Below, piece by piece: positions 47,073-59,230 of a stretch of DNA of 64,000 nucleotides (its first letter is position 1; every line of letters starts with the position of its first letter). A program made the translations under genes and the position numbers. Under the pieces are notes generated by a model, which saw only the letters and a list, made by a program, of their open reading frames with translations, had not been told where the DNA came from and ran no database searches. The stretch comes from Nymphaea colorata (taxonomy: Eukaryota; Streptophyta; Magnoliopsida; Nymphaeales; Nymphaeaceae). The stretch lies in contig NC_045138.2 of the NCBI RefSeq assembly GCF_008831285.2, positions 21,733,934 through 21,797,933 of the forward strand. Direction: 5' to 3'.

Positions 47073-50000
47073 ATGGAACGCCGCAGTTGGCTGTGGAGGA
47101 AAAAGTCATCTGAAAGAAATTCTGGAGATACTGAGAGCTCAGGTTCTTTATCTTCCCACTCCGAGCGATGCTCGGATGAACAGGTAATGATGCTCAACTA
47201 CGTAAGTGTTTATTTGTTAGATTTCTATTATCACCTATTACCACATAATTGATTCCACAATCGTGGGGTTTTATACTCTTTTCCAGCTAATGAATTTTAT
47301 GATTGATTAAATCTGAAGTTCGTCCACCTTTGATCTCTGATTTTCCTAAAAGATGATGTCATGTGGTTTTCTTCATGTTAAGTTGATCCCATGTTCTTAA
47401 ATATGCCCATTATTATCAAAAAGGCATTCTTTTTTCTATCAAATTTTATGTATTTATAGGATTATTTTTACCCATTTACTAATGGTGAACTGAACAACTT
47501 TGCAGAATCAAACATCAGAGGGGATGTTTTACATTGTTGTCATCTTTTATCTGTCCAATGTGGGTGTGGTCCTTTGATCAACATGATGTTTCAGACTCAT
47601 TTGATGCTATTCATGGAACATTATACTTGAGAGATGGAAACTGCTTTTCTTGTGATTTCAGGAAATAGTTTATCTTATTTACCAAACTTGCCCACTAGTT
47701 GGGTAATTACGACCACGAATCATGACAAACTGTTTTTTATGGTTGCAAGTGATTCTGCTTCTGGTATGTGATATCCCTATACGAAGTCTAACTTTATAGG
47801 GTGGTCAAGTTCATGCTTTATTTTACTACAACCCTACTTCTACTACCCTATGTTTAGGATATATTTTTTTGAGAGAGAGTATGAATCTTATTTGCTAGAA
47901 ATTCATGCATACATGTGTTACTTTTTTCTCTAAACTATCATATCTTGAAAATTTGTCACTACCTAGTACATTGTTATCCTTATGATTTTAGTTCTGTCCA
48001 TTCCACTACAATGTAAAAGGTTTTATTATATCGGTTCATATTGCATGGATTCATTTTGATGAAAAAAATAGGAAAGAATAGCTTTTGACAAAGTTGTTAT
48101 ACTGGTCTTTGGTTGCAAGATCTATTGTTTATGTAGGGTTCTATGTTCTCAAAAGTGCTTTTTGTACGCTAGGCATTGAGTGGAGCCTAGAGCTGGGACA
48201 CACACCTCAAAAAAGGAAAAAATAAAAGGAGACACATAAAGTGCAATATTAACTGATAGCAACAAAACAAAAGCATTTGTCATTGCAAAGGAACTTTCAA
48301 TGTGGTCACAAGCAACATTAAATGTATGGTTTGGGCCGTTTGATCACTGATGGAAATAACTATGCTTTCATGAGTATCTATAACTTTCAGATTTTTCTCA
48401 CAGATAGAGCAGATTCTGATGTTTTTGTTTTTCGAGTGGGTCTAGCAACCAACCTTTTCCTTCACATCCTTGCTGATTTTTCTTCATAATTCCCAAGTGA
48501 TTCTAGTAATCATATCTTAAGTGGTTGACTAGTGTTATATTTAGTGATGAAATCCACACAAGTTCCAATTTGTGCATGCTTGCAACAAGTTCTTCTACCA
48601 GCAATAAGGAGCCAATTGTTGCATGTATAAGTTCTCAGGTATAGATGCTATTGAGCAATCATAGTGGTTGATAGGATAAGTTGAGGGTCTTTACTTTTGT
48701 GCATTCATTAACCATACTACATTTCACTGGATTTGCTTGCTAATTGCTGTGTTGTCTATAATCTCTTGGTTCTTTTTGTGTGATTCTTTAAGAAATTGCT
48801 TTTCAGGAAGTCTCAAGAGCTTCTCCAAATGATGCCCAATTGCAGATGGAATCAGCAAATATGGTTGTTGATGCAGCAGATGAGACAGTGAAGAGTCTAA
48901 CTGAGAAGTTATCGGCTGCTTTGCTGAATGCCAGTGCAAAGGAGGATTTAGTGAAGCAGCATGCCAGGGTTGCTGAAGAAGCCGTTTCAGGTAAGCTTTG
49001 ATGGCTGAAGGTCAACATACTATGTCACTCATTAGGTTGTGATTCTTGTGAATAATAACAATATGATTTATCAGTTCCAAAACTACGTGGCTGTCTTTAG
49101 ATCTTCAGTAACTAATACAAATAGTAGTTTTTCATCATGATTTCCTTTAATTTGAAGGTTGGGAAAGGGCTGAAACTGAAGCCATTATTTTGAAGCAGCA
49201 TCTTGAAGCTGTGACACAGCAAAACTCAGTTCTGGAAGACCGTGTTGGTCACCTTGATGATGCACTTAAGGAGTGTGTTAGGCAGTTGCGCCAGGCAAGG
49301 GAGGACCAAGAACAAAAGATCTATGAAGCTCTTGTTGAGAGAACTGAAGTATGGGACTCCATCAAGTTTGAGCTTGAGAACCGGATTCTTGAACTTGAGA
49401 CTCAGCTCAAGGCTTCAAAAGGTGATTCTCCTAGTATGAAAGCAAAGCTTGTCTCAGCTGAGCAGGAAAATGCAGCCTTGAAGCGTCAGCTCATTATGTG
49501 TACAGAGGAGCTGGAAGTTAGAAGCATTGAGAGGGATCTCAGTACGCAATCTGCAGAAATTGCAAGTAAGCAGCACCTTGACAGTATAAAGAAAGTAGCT
49601 AGGCTTGAGGCTGAATGCCGAAAGTTGCGAGCTTTGTCTAGGAAGGCATCAGCTAGTTGGCAGACGCCTCCAGCAGCAATTCAGGAGGCTGACCATAGAT
49701 CTGTAACCTCATTGGTCTTTGTCGATTCTTTGGCTGATAGTCAGTCTGATCATGGAGACCGTTTATTAGCCATTGAAAATGACTTGCAGGACTTCCATGG
49801 TTCTTCTGGTAAGCCTAGTAGCTTGGAGTTGAACGAGAAAGAACTGAGCTGCTCGGACTCATGGGCATCTGCTTTAATTGCTGAACTAGACCAATTCAAA
49901 AATGAGAAAGTCGGCACTAAGAACTTTACTGTTACTGCATCCAAAAACCTTTATCTGATGGATGATTTCCTTGAGATGGAAAAGTTAGCAGCTTCTGAAA

Positions 50001-50996
50001 ATGGTGGTTTACAAAATGATCTGAGACAAGAAGTTGGTGATGGTGGAAATGAAATGCTTGCCCAAGAAAATGGTGCCTCATGTCTGAAGGAGGAACTCGA
50101 AGCTTTGCAGCACCGAGTGTCAGACTTAGAGGAGCAAGTTGAGAATCTAACAGCAGAGAAGGTGGGATTGGAGACTTCTTTAGCTGAATGCCAAGGGCGT
50201 CTGGAAGTGAAAAGTAGGAGGCTTATGGAAGTTGAGCAAACTTTACTTGAAATACAGCAGCAATTGGCATCAGCAAAGGATGCAAATAGAAGATTTGAGG
50301 TGGACTTTGAGGCCATCTGTGTCCAGAAAGAAACAGTTGAAATGGAGCTTAAAACAGCCAATGCGAGTATAAATGCACTGAAAACCAATGTAGACATGTT
50401 GCAGGCTAAGATTGAAGAAGAAAGAACCTCCTCAGCCAATGTTCAGGTGAAGTGTCAAGAATTGGAGGAAATGTTGGCTAAACGGGATCTTCATTATCAG
50501 GAGGCTGAGCGGTTGAAAGCAGCAAATGCCAACTATGAGATTAAGATGAGACAGGTAGGCTTTTGATTGGATCTGTTTCAATTTTTTTATGTTATTTAAA
50601 CTCAGCTGTTGATCTTTTGCTATTTCTTGGTACCTCTTGTAGGAGAAGGAATTGGCAGTTGCAGCTGGGAAGCTCGCAGAGTGTCAGAACACCATTGCAT
50701 CACTTGGTAGGCAGTTGAAGGCTCTGGCAAATTTCGATCAGTTGATGCTTGAAACCAATATGGTTGACCCCAACCAAATAGGGTCACCAACCACAGTGAG
50801 TACTGCTTTATCTGAGTACTCCACTAATGTTCATGTAGTAGAGCCAACAGCTAGCAACAGAGACGGTGAATCTCCATCATCAACATCTTCCTCATCATCG
50901 TCATCTTTAGTGAATGCAGAGAAAACTAAGAACGGCTTTGGGAGATTTTTTCCACGAAACTTGGGCAGCATCCAGATTGAAAGTGGTAACAAGTAG
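47073..50996 (+). CDS. Filament-like plant protein (FPP family, long coiled coil)
   Basis: Plant-specific coiled-coil protein of the FPP family. Members bind the nuclear-envelope-associated protein MAF1, and some act as vesicle-tethering factors on cortical microtubules. Exons: 47073-47183, 48807-48990, 49158-50554 and 50643-50996, all GT-AG, giving 681 aa. The start is the family-typical MERRSWLWRKKSSE followed by a Ser/Glu-rich patch. Residues about 55-100 hold the conserved SLTEKLSAALLNASAKEDLV and KQHARVAEEAVSGWE blocks. Residues 100-560 are heptad-rich coiled coil, interrupted by a less helical stretch near 260-310. KLAECQNTIASLGRQLKAL lies near residues 573-591, and a Ser-run precedes the C-terminal NGFGRFF block. 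The first intron is 1.6 kb. Reading past exon 3 would add three codons and a stop, so intron retention would truncate the tail. The specific FPP number is not assigned. Confidence 0.93.
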
Positions 50997-52841
50997 TAGT
51001 TGTATTCTATCAGATGATTATGCAAAATATCAGGAAAATGTAAAATGCAAAGTCTCTTTGCTGACGTCTGCCCTCTCCATTGCATGTTGCTTGTCAATGA
51101 TTGCTTTATATGAGGAATACAGAGCTGTTCAGGAAGCATTGGTAAGTGCTGGCGATCATAGCATGTCCTACTTTTCTTCACTTAACCACAAGGGATTGCT
51201 AATTAACACACTAATTCTGGAAAAGGGAATGCCTAGATGGACGTGCATAATTGAGACTCTTAGAGAACATCCTCCTTTTCTTTGCTACTTGTTATCTAAA
51301 TTACATTCATGGGGGCACATGAGTAAAACATATGTTGTCTACCCCACCATCTCTTGTGGCATTTGTAGCTTCCTTGTGTCTGAAGTATAGTTTTACTATA
51401 TCCTCTTCTGACGTCCACACTACTCACAAATGCGGGATGTTCCAACAGTGTTGCTGCATGGCAGTTCAAAGTGATCTACAGGATATGATCATCGATGCTG
51501 CTTGCTATTTAACTCTCTTATAGGTATTTTATTTGCCAAAGTGTTGATTAAATCATGTCAACATTATTGTTCGTTCTAATTTTGTGCGACTGTGTAAAGT
51601 TGTCTGGGGATGAAATTAAATTTTCAGGTACTAGACTCTTATTGACCTTCTACTCATTTTTAACTTTGTGTACATATCATGCTTCATGTGAATGCCAAAA
51701 TTTGAAGCTGAACAATTGATGCCAGTCTACTTGAGCCTGAAAAAATGTGACTGATGGAGACTCAAGGGACAATGAGCTTCTTTTGGAGATTTGCTGATAA
51801 ATTGGTACAACCAACACGGAAGACCACCGTATGCATGACTGCAGACAATCCGCCGATGTAAACCTTGCATCACCCTTTGTTTTTCGTTCAAGTGAATTGT
51901 GCACACAAGAACTAGTTATTGGATATTATGAATTTGTCCTCTTTTTGCCAATATTGGGTCATGCAGTTATTCAGGGATAATGAGACTTTCCTAGGAGCAT
52001 TATGTGTTCGTCTTGTCATTACATCCAATTGCACTCAGGATCCCATACTAATGTGTGACAAATACCACAGTTCATAAGTAAAGATGCACAAGATATTTGC
52101 TTACCTCGGAAGGAATGGAAAGCCTTTCCTTGCGAGAAAGATCAGTGCACGTTGAGGGTTTACATCAAAGGACAATGGTAACAGGTCATGCACTTTTTAT
52201 TGGACTTGACTGATGCATCAAGAAAATTTGGTGGCTTACTTTATGTAAGTTCTGATCCGGCGGAGAGGAGCTAACAGAAACCAATTTCTTGTGTGCAATC
52301 TAGTTCAAAACCAAGAACAAAATAACAAAGTACCTGCCCAATTCCCTTGATGGGATATTAGCCAAAACCCTTGTCGGCAGATTTGCACATCTTCCATATT
52401 AATGCCGAACATTTCGCGTGCGCCTTTATGAATCCACTTATCTATGAATCTGTTGGTCCTTTTACGTTAGGAGGTTCACATTATCACACATATTTCAGGA
52501 GAATGTGTGGGAGATCTGCTTTCTATAGGTTTTATTATTACATTTTTTTTTTGTACGTGGAAAGGCACCATTTTTTGCCTTTGTTTTATGCATTTTTTGT
52601 CGTAGGGGATTTAAATTTCATTTCAAGATGGAGCAAAAGTCATATATCTTTTACGTGAACCCCTTTGCTTTAAATAGTTTCTCCTTGGGAGGAAAGTCAC
52701 AGACATGGCGTCCGAATACGAGGGAATCCACAAATCGTATTGCTCAAAATGGTTTGCCTTTGTCAGGGCACTTTTATAGAATTGTGAGGTAGATTTGGTA
52801 GACATCTCATAGGAATGGCGTTAGCTATTAGGAATTTCTTT
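50997..52841. other. FPP 3' region and intergenic DNA
   Basis: Begins with the presumed FPP 3' untranslated region. Short frames at 50914-51523 overlap the end of FPP in another frame and are not supported. No further gene seen. Confidence 0.45.
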
Positions 52842-53113
52842 CAGGGAGGACCGCACCAGCTCGAGCTTGAACTCGACTTGGATTCGAGTCGACAATACAA
52901 CGTCAAGCTCAAACTCGACTCGTTTAACTTGTTTCGCTATTTTCTTTCAACTCTTAACTTGTTTATCAATTATAATTCATCATTCATGTAGTCGAGCCGA
53001 GTCAAGTTTTTACAACCCAAACTCGACTCGTTTAATATTTCGAGCATACACTTGAGCTCGAGACGAGTTTTGGTGAGCAAGTTGGAGATATCTCAACTCG
53101 TTGTGCAGCCCTA
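52842..53113. repeat. Decayed GAGCTCGAG-type element
   Basis: CAGCTCGAGCTTGAACTCGA, GAGTCGAC and CGAGCCGAGTC words run from about 52858 to 53105. The right end is GTGCAGCCCTA. Related to 38396-38905 and 42141-42570, but without a visible target duplication. Confidence 0.55.
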
Positions 53114-54354
53114 GTATTAACATAGCATTTGCATGCTACGCATAAAAATGTTCCAACTTTATCCTTGTTTTTGACATGCCTACTTTTGCATATACAAGAT
53201 TGGTAAAAGCAAAGTTCAAGAATTTGAAACTGAACATGGAAAAGGTTCATCAACTTGCTGGCGATGCAGAGTTTCGGACATTGATACTTTAAACACATGA
53301 AAAATTTCATTAGGTTGAGCTTCCCCTAGCTTGGAAAACTTAGATTCCAAAATCTTATCCTTACCAGTTTACATTCCTATGGCTTGTTTAACAGAAAACG
53401 ATTTTTCCTTTTTTTTGGGGTTTTGAATGGCTGAACACTGTCATCTAAGTTTCTAATTCCATCAATAATTGAGGAGCCTCTTAAAATAATCAAAGGGCAG
53501 AGCTAGAACATTTTAATTAAGAGGCACTAGTTATGAAATTTTAAATTATTAAAGAGCACCAACATGCAAATGTGAAAAATTGCCTTCAGATGTCAATATG
53601 AAAAATAAATATTTTTTGTGTGTTTGTGAGGGCAATTGCCCACGCCTCCCTCTGCCCCTACATATACGATGAGGAATGTTACATATTAATGAACCGCTCC
53701 TGGTAATATCAGTGTCATTCCACTACGACTTGCAATATGCAATATCCACTTCTAAGATCAAACCTTGTAGAAAAGACAAAAATGTAAATGATGATCTCTA
53801 GTGTGGATCTTAAGTCTAACCTAAAATCCTTAGTTTTATGAATTATAGATTTCGCAAAGGATCTTTCAACACATTGGTAAAAGCATGGCACGTCATATTC
53901 ATAGATCTCAATTATAAAGTAATCAAAGGAGAAAACAGTTTATAAAAACGGAGCACCACAATCATTTTTTTGTTCTTAAAGAGAGTAGTCTCCTTTTAAT
54001 AATTGAAAGTAAAGGCACAGGCTTTACCCAAGAAAACGTGAGGCCTAAATGCAAAATTAGAGCATAAAAGTGATTTGCTAAGTGATTACACTATTTTCGG
54101 TAGCGGCAGCGGATTGAGCCGATATTAAATTGGAAAAATAAGTGAACTTTTTGCTTTTCCGTATTCTGAAAATGCTTAGCAATTATTTTTTTTTTTTCAG
54201 AAATGAAAAAGAAACCATATAGGTTCGCATACTGAACGAACAACAACCACGGATCACAAGTTCTCGTTTACGTATGTGTAACCCCACAACGGGATGGGGG
54301 CGGATGGAAATCGAGCCGAATGTATCTTTTACAAGCGCATGTAATGCAACAATT
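53114..54354. other. Intergenic with a short element at 53493-53660
   Basis: 53493-53660 starts AAGGGCAGAGCTAG, contains GAGGGCAATTGCCCACGCC and ends CTGCCCCTA, a member of the CAGGGGCGGAG-type family. No gene otherwise. Confidence 0.5.
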
Positions 54355-54426
54355 GGTTCTATGGTGTAGTGGTTAGCACTCTGGACTTTGAATCCAGCGA
54401 CCTGGGTTCGACTCCCGGTAGGACCT
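54355..54426 (+). tRNA. tRNA-Gln (anticodon TTG)
   Basis: A 72-base cloverleaf. The acceptor arm GGTTCTA pairs with TAGGACC (one G-U), followed by discriminator T. The D arm is GTGTAGTGGTTAGCAC. The anticodon stem CTGGA/TCCAG encloses loop CTTTGAA with TTG at 54388-54390. The T arm contains GGTTCGACTCC. The internal promoter boxes A and B are present, and a T6 run just downstream (54429-54434) is a Pol III terminator. No intron and no encoded CCA, as expected for a nuclear gene. Likely functional. Confidence 0.97.
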
Positions 54427-55037
54427 TATTTTTTCTCAGCCGTTCGGGATCCTGTTTTCCTCCTTTTTTATGATCCTCGTGACCACAATGTAATATTTTG
54501 GTCCTAAAAATCAATCAACTCTTGCCCAAGCCGAAGCGAGGTGCATTTATGAACCAGAAGTTTTTTGCACTAAGGCGAAGCAGTTCATCAGACATGAACT
54601 TCATGAGATTGAAGGGGACTTGTGAAATTCAACCTTTGAGAGACATGCCTGACACCGGAGGAAGGCCCAGCTGAGTGGATCAGAATTGATGGAAATTAAA
54701 GCATTTGGGACCCAAATTTCTGGAAAGTTATTGTAAAAATGCTAAATATTAACCTTGAAAATTCTGGGGTGATAACAAGCGTTTTCTCCAACATGGTCAT
54801 AATATCATGTGTATACTTCTCTCCCCATGTTCATCTATTTCCCTAGTTCAGTGTACTGAACACTCGAGGAATCCAATTGGGCATTCACGTATACTTCTGT
54901 ATTCTCGTCAAACATTGTCGGCCTGTAGTCAGTTGATGATCTCTAGAATATGCTTTTACTTATCGCACTTTTGACGAAAAAAAGAGAGACGTTTGTTTTG
55001 TTTCTAATTATTCTTCTCTTTCTATTTTGTTCTGCAG
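54427..55037. other. Intergenic or intron sequence before the HMA exon
   Basis: No exon recognised. The last 70 bases are T-rich and end in TTCTGCAG, a good acceptor for the following exon. If the exon belongs to an intact gene, a short first exon could lie here or further upstream, but I could not identify one. Confidence 0.4.
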
Positions 55038-55115
55038 CAAAAGTTGGTGCTGAAGTTGGACTTGTATGATGAGAAGTGCAGGTGTAAGGCCATGAAGACT
55101 GCCGTTGCTGCTGAG
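55038..55115 (+). pseudogene. Isolated exon of a heavy-metal-associated (HMA) domain protein
   Basis: A 78-base, 26-codon exon bounded by TTCTGCAG and GAG|GTATAA. It encodes QKLVLKLDLYDEKCRCKAMK followed by TAVAAE. This matches the first beta strand and helix of the plant HMA/HIPP fold, ending where those genes normally splice into a GVxSV exon. The canonical M-x-C-x2-C metal site is altered: the first Cys position is Asp, the second Cys is kept, and an extra Cys follows two residues later. I found neither the first exon nor the downstream exons before or after the retrotransposon at 57527. It may be a broken gene or an exon shuffled into this place. Whether it is transcribed cannot be told from the sequence. 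Confidence 0.5.
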
Positions 55116-55120
55116 GTATA

Positions 55121-55681
55121 ACTTTCTTCTGTTCTTACTGTCGTTCTGGTCTTTCTGTAAGCATCTTAAACTCAGCTAGCAAAAAGACTGAGTCAACTTT
55201 CTTGGCTGATTTTTTCCTTTCTTGTCAAACAATAATTCCACAAGTCACATAATCTACAGCAATATATCTTTTATTTCTGTCTTAGGTCCTTAATATGTGA
55301 AAATGGCACTTTCTTCTGTTCTTACTGTCGTTCTGGTCTCTCTGTAAGCATCTTAAACTCAGCTAGCAAAAAGACCGAGTCAACTTTCTTGGCTGATTTT
55401 TTCCTTTCTTGTCAAACAATAATTCCACAAGTCACATAATCTACAGCAATATATCTTTTATTACTGTCTTAGATCCTTAATATGTTAAAATGGCACTTTC
55501 TTCTGTTCTTACTGTCGTTCTGGTCTCTCTGTAAGCATCTTAAACTCAGCTAGCAAAAAGACTGAGTCAACTTTCTCGGCTGATTTTTTCCTTTCTTGTC
55601 AAACAACAATTCCACAGGTCACATAATCTACAGCAATAGATCTTTTATTTCCGTCTTAGATCCTTAATATGTGAAAATGGC
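55121..55681. repeat. Three-copy 187-bp tandem repeat
   Basis: Units at 55121-55307, 55308-55494 and 55495-55681, each starting ACTTTCTTCTGTTCTTACTG and of exactly the same length. The units differ by a few substitutions each. The array begins six bases after the HMA exon, so the first unit takes in most of the start of its intron. Confidence 0.96.
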
Positions 55682-57258
55682 GTGTCCAAACTAATCTAGG
55701 TCATATCGTTGATGGCCTCCTCATTATGAAATGAGATCCATATGACTAGCTACATTTCACATGCGTCTGATCTGCCTTTATAAACCAATGTCAATTTGAC
55801 CTAAATCCTGGAAGACCAATCTTAGTGAAGATATCATTCAGTGGTATTTGGAAACCCTTTAAAATGGCAGCATATGCATGGGATCCTTGCCATAACTAAT
55901 GCTTAGTCACTTCAGTTAGAATAGGATCAGATAGTGCATTGAAAGCTCTGAGTTAAAAAAAGCGGCACATTTGATCCACATTCATTCTTATAGTTGGAAA
56001 GTCGTAGGCCATAAATCTCTATCACCCAATTATTTTTTACACAAAAGAAGTCTCACCCAGCAAGTGTTACTGGTGATGATGCCTCTGATCTTGATTGATA
56101 CAAATTTGTATGTATAATCCGACCAACCCTCCAAGGGTTTCAAATGTGATTGTTCAATGCTGCTCAACTCTGTTCATCAACCAGCAGAAATTTTCCAAGA
56201 AAGGAACACCAAGATGGCGTTGATAAGAGATGGTGGGGACATTAGGCGTTTGTGTTATTTTACTTTCTATGTGGCTGCCACTAATGCCAGGATAAAGATT
56301 GGCCCGTGCCCGTGGCCTCTGCCAGGACCCATGGCTCTAATCCTGTTGTTATTGACAAATGATATCTACCTGCTTCATATTAATTTTTGTCACACATGAC
56401 TTTTCTATATATTTTGGACTTTTCTTTTGGACATGTTATCGAGGGCTGAACTAGATTTGCCACCTACCACTCTTTAATTCATATATTTCTCAAAGGCACC
56501 ATAATTTTGGTTCAAAGCGATTGGCTGGTGGATTTCATTGCATATTAATCTGTCTTTTGGTTAATGCTGTCAAATCATGACTAAGAGGCTCTGTTTTGCT
56601 GCTGTATGTTTAAGATTCAAGACTTATTTAGAATATCATCTTGATTCCTTCAACCTTGAAAATTCAAAACTGAAGGCAGCTAACCCTTTCATTCGTCCTG
56701 CTTAGCATGTAGCTTCTATCGCTAATGTATAGTCATTCACAGTCAACATTGTAAACAAATGATGAAACTTAGAGCATGTAGCAGCTGGGGAAAACTGCTT
56801 CTCACAAGTAAAGTGTGATAAGGCTCATTCATGGAACAGTGGGAATCATCTAAAAATGCTAACATGTCCAATTCTGTTATGCTAGGTGATTCTGTAAATT
56901 TATTTCCTTTCTCTGATTGCTTCTGTAACTTCCGTTGTGATTCTGATTTGATTCGAGAGGCTGATGAAGCTCCCTTGAATAAGAAAGAATTAGAGGACCA
57001 TTTTCTCAATTTGTCTTCATTTTCTCTCCTTTCCACTTCGTTCTCTGCTCTTTGTAGTTTCATCATCTGGTTTGTCGTGCACTAGGGACTCTGATTCAAT
57101 ACAGTTTCTTATGGAGGTTTTCTTATATGCAGCTGATTGTACTTTGGAAACTAAGCTGAGTTTATTCCCGAGGCCAATGATGAAATTGGACAATCAAATT
57201 CTGAGGAGTTTGAAGAGGTACTTCACGTCTTTCTTATGTTTCAGTGGAGAAGCTCTAC
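55682..57258. other. Unassigned sequence between the repeat array and the TRIM
   Basis: A minus-strand frame at 56743-57066 is Lys/Glu-rich, and the complementary plus frame at 56831-57085 is also open; neither shows a known domain. There are splice-like sites near 57131 (TATATGCAG) and 57240 (TATGTTTCAG), but I could not build a gene. Confidence 0.4.
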
Positions 57259-57524
57259 TATAACAACCCGACCCACTCCCGGGCTCGGGCCCCTGGTTCG
57301 ACGGATCTCAACCCGCCTCCTAGCAGTTTCGGTTCCAATCCTAAAAAGGCTAAGAACCAGGACAATCATCTCATTAATAGCCTCCCATTATAAGCCCTTG
57401 AAGATGTCTCACAATCTTCGATACGGGACTAAACTTCTGGGGTGTTACAATCCACCCCCCTTAAGGCACACGCGTCCGCGTGTGTGGGACCCCAGGTCCG
57501 AGTGTTGAAACTGCTCTGATACCA
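57259..57524 (-). mobile_element. TRIM left half: LTR, polypurine tract and primer-binding site
   Basis: On the minus strand: primer-binding site TGGTATCAGAGC (57513-57524), a short internal region, a polypurine tract AAGGGGGGTGGAT (57450-57462), then an LTR beginning TGTAACACCCCAG (57449) and ending GGTTGTTATA (57259). Same family as 15958-16413. The primer-binding site stops two bases before the LTR of the inserted gypsy-type element. Confidence 0.85.
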
Positions 57525-57526
57525 GA

Positions 57527-59036
57527 TGTAAAAACCCACGACGTTACTCCTTCCATTTTCTTTTGAAACTGCCCATTTCCATTATAACGAGAACAATATG
57601 GAAAGAAAACAAATGATTTCCTAACTAAAAAGAATTAAAGAAATGAGGAAGGAAGTCAAGAGGTCGTTTCTTTTCTTGTGAGAAACTGAAAAGAAGAAAA
57701 CGTATGACAATTAGGAAGGCTCGTAGAGGGTTATTTAACTCCATTTTTCAGAAAATGACCACTCTCTATTGCATTCTTAGAGGATGAGACTCAACGACAG
57801 AGAGTTGAGAGAAAGAAGAAGGAAGTGAAGAAGAGATCAAGGAAAGGAGTTGGTGCTGGAAACTCACCTTGATTAACAGGTATGGGGATTTTCAGTTATG
57901 AGTGTATCATGAAGCCTAGGTATTTTTGATTGCTTATAGATACACATGCATGAGAATCTATGTATTTATACACCTAGAGGTAATCCATGCTTGAGACGTC
58001 ATATGACTGAAATGATATACCATGTTCTTAGTTCAAGATATCTCTGTTAAAGTATACTAGGTACAGATTTGAAGTGAAAGGCATGTGAATCCTATTGGAG
58101 GTTTGAAAAAGAAGATAAACATATACATGGATAAATTGTAGTAACCTTAATCTATTAAGGGGGTATGCTTAATACCATGAGATTCGGCATGTTTCCGAAT
58201 CTACAGGGGTAGACGGAAACCTCTGTTCTGCCGTCCGTTCCTGTGATGAACTAAAACCTGACTTCTCTGTTTCTGTCACGAACAATGATAGTTGGATCTA
58301 TCTTTTCATATGCTTGTCTGTGTGTCTACTGTGTTCTCCTTGGAGGTCGTGGTTTGCCTCAAGCTGCAGTTCCTTTTTCTTTTCCCTTTGAGATTCACGC
58401 GACAACGATGTAGAAACTCAGGTGGCCTATGGGGGGTGTTCAATTTCTCTTCCCCGATTTGGTTGCCATTTCCTTTCTTTCCTTAGTCATCTCGTTACCG
58501 GAGAACGTCGAGAGAGAGAAATGACCACTGTTCCACTACTATTGCCGGTGGAACCTACCTGTAACCCACCCTCATTGACAGACACTGAGGACGAGTAGAG
58601 GGGTTCCGTCCTCCCCATTGTGCTCTCTACTGCCGCTGCCACCGGATGGAGGAAGGACCCGACAACCCTTTTTCCTCTCGGTCGCTTGGAGGTGCAGGGA
58701 TCTGTCGAGATCCCTCTCCCCTTTTCTGCTGCACGTCGAGGAAGGCTTGGGAGGAAGACCGTTCACCCTCTCTCGGGTTCGTTCCCCCATGACGGGAAAT
58801 GGTGGCGCGCCGGTGGAAGCTCCCGTATCGGTCGGATGGTGGGCGGTGATGTGGAACCCTCGTGTTGGTACTCACGAGAAGAAGTTCCTCCTCGTTGCTA
58901 GTTTTGTGTTGTTGAAGAAGCAATGGAAGTCACCGTCGGTCGAACGAGAGGTGGGGAGGAGCTCTCGTGTGAAGAGAGAGAAAACGAGGGCAAGAAATGA
59001 AAGAAAATTTTTGGTTTCAAAAATTGGGTCGTGACA
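57527..59036 (+). repeat. 5' LTR of the gypsy-type element
   Basis: 1510 bp, TGTAAAAACCC to GGGTCGTGACA. Nearly identical to the 3' LTR over the first kilobase and clearly more diverged over the last 510 bp. It carries a 64-codon frame (58292-58486) duplicated exactly in the 3' LTR, a consequence of LTR identity and not evidence of a gene. Confidence 0.93.
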
Positions 59037-59230
59037 ACTTTGGTATCAGAGCACAGTGTCTAGAGTCAATGTCCAATGCCAATGTCGATCACAAGCAGAG
59101 GAAGGTCATCCAAACCTGTTAAAGAAGGGTGTTTAGATTTTGATGTGAATATTGAGTTTCATATTTTTGTGGTAGTGCTAATGAATTGCTTTACGTATTC
59201 ATATTTGTTTCCTCGGTGCCGTGTAGTTCA

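Noticed and set aside
49951-50439. 162-codon minus-strand open frame
   Set aside because: It is antisense to the FPP coiled-coil exon; Glu/Lys/Leu-rich codons give a Ser/Phe-rich open frame on the opposite strand.
56743-57066. 107-codon Lys/Glu-rich minus frame
   Set aside because: No domain recognised and the opposite strand is open over the same interval; recorded as unassigned sequence only.
58292-58486. 64-codon frame repeated exactly at 61908-62102
   Set aside because: Duplicate because it lies in both LTRs of one retrotransposon; no domain.
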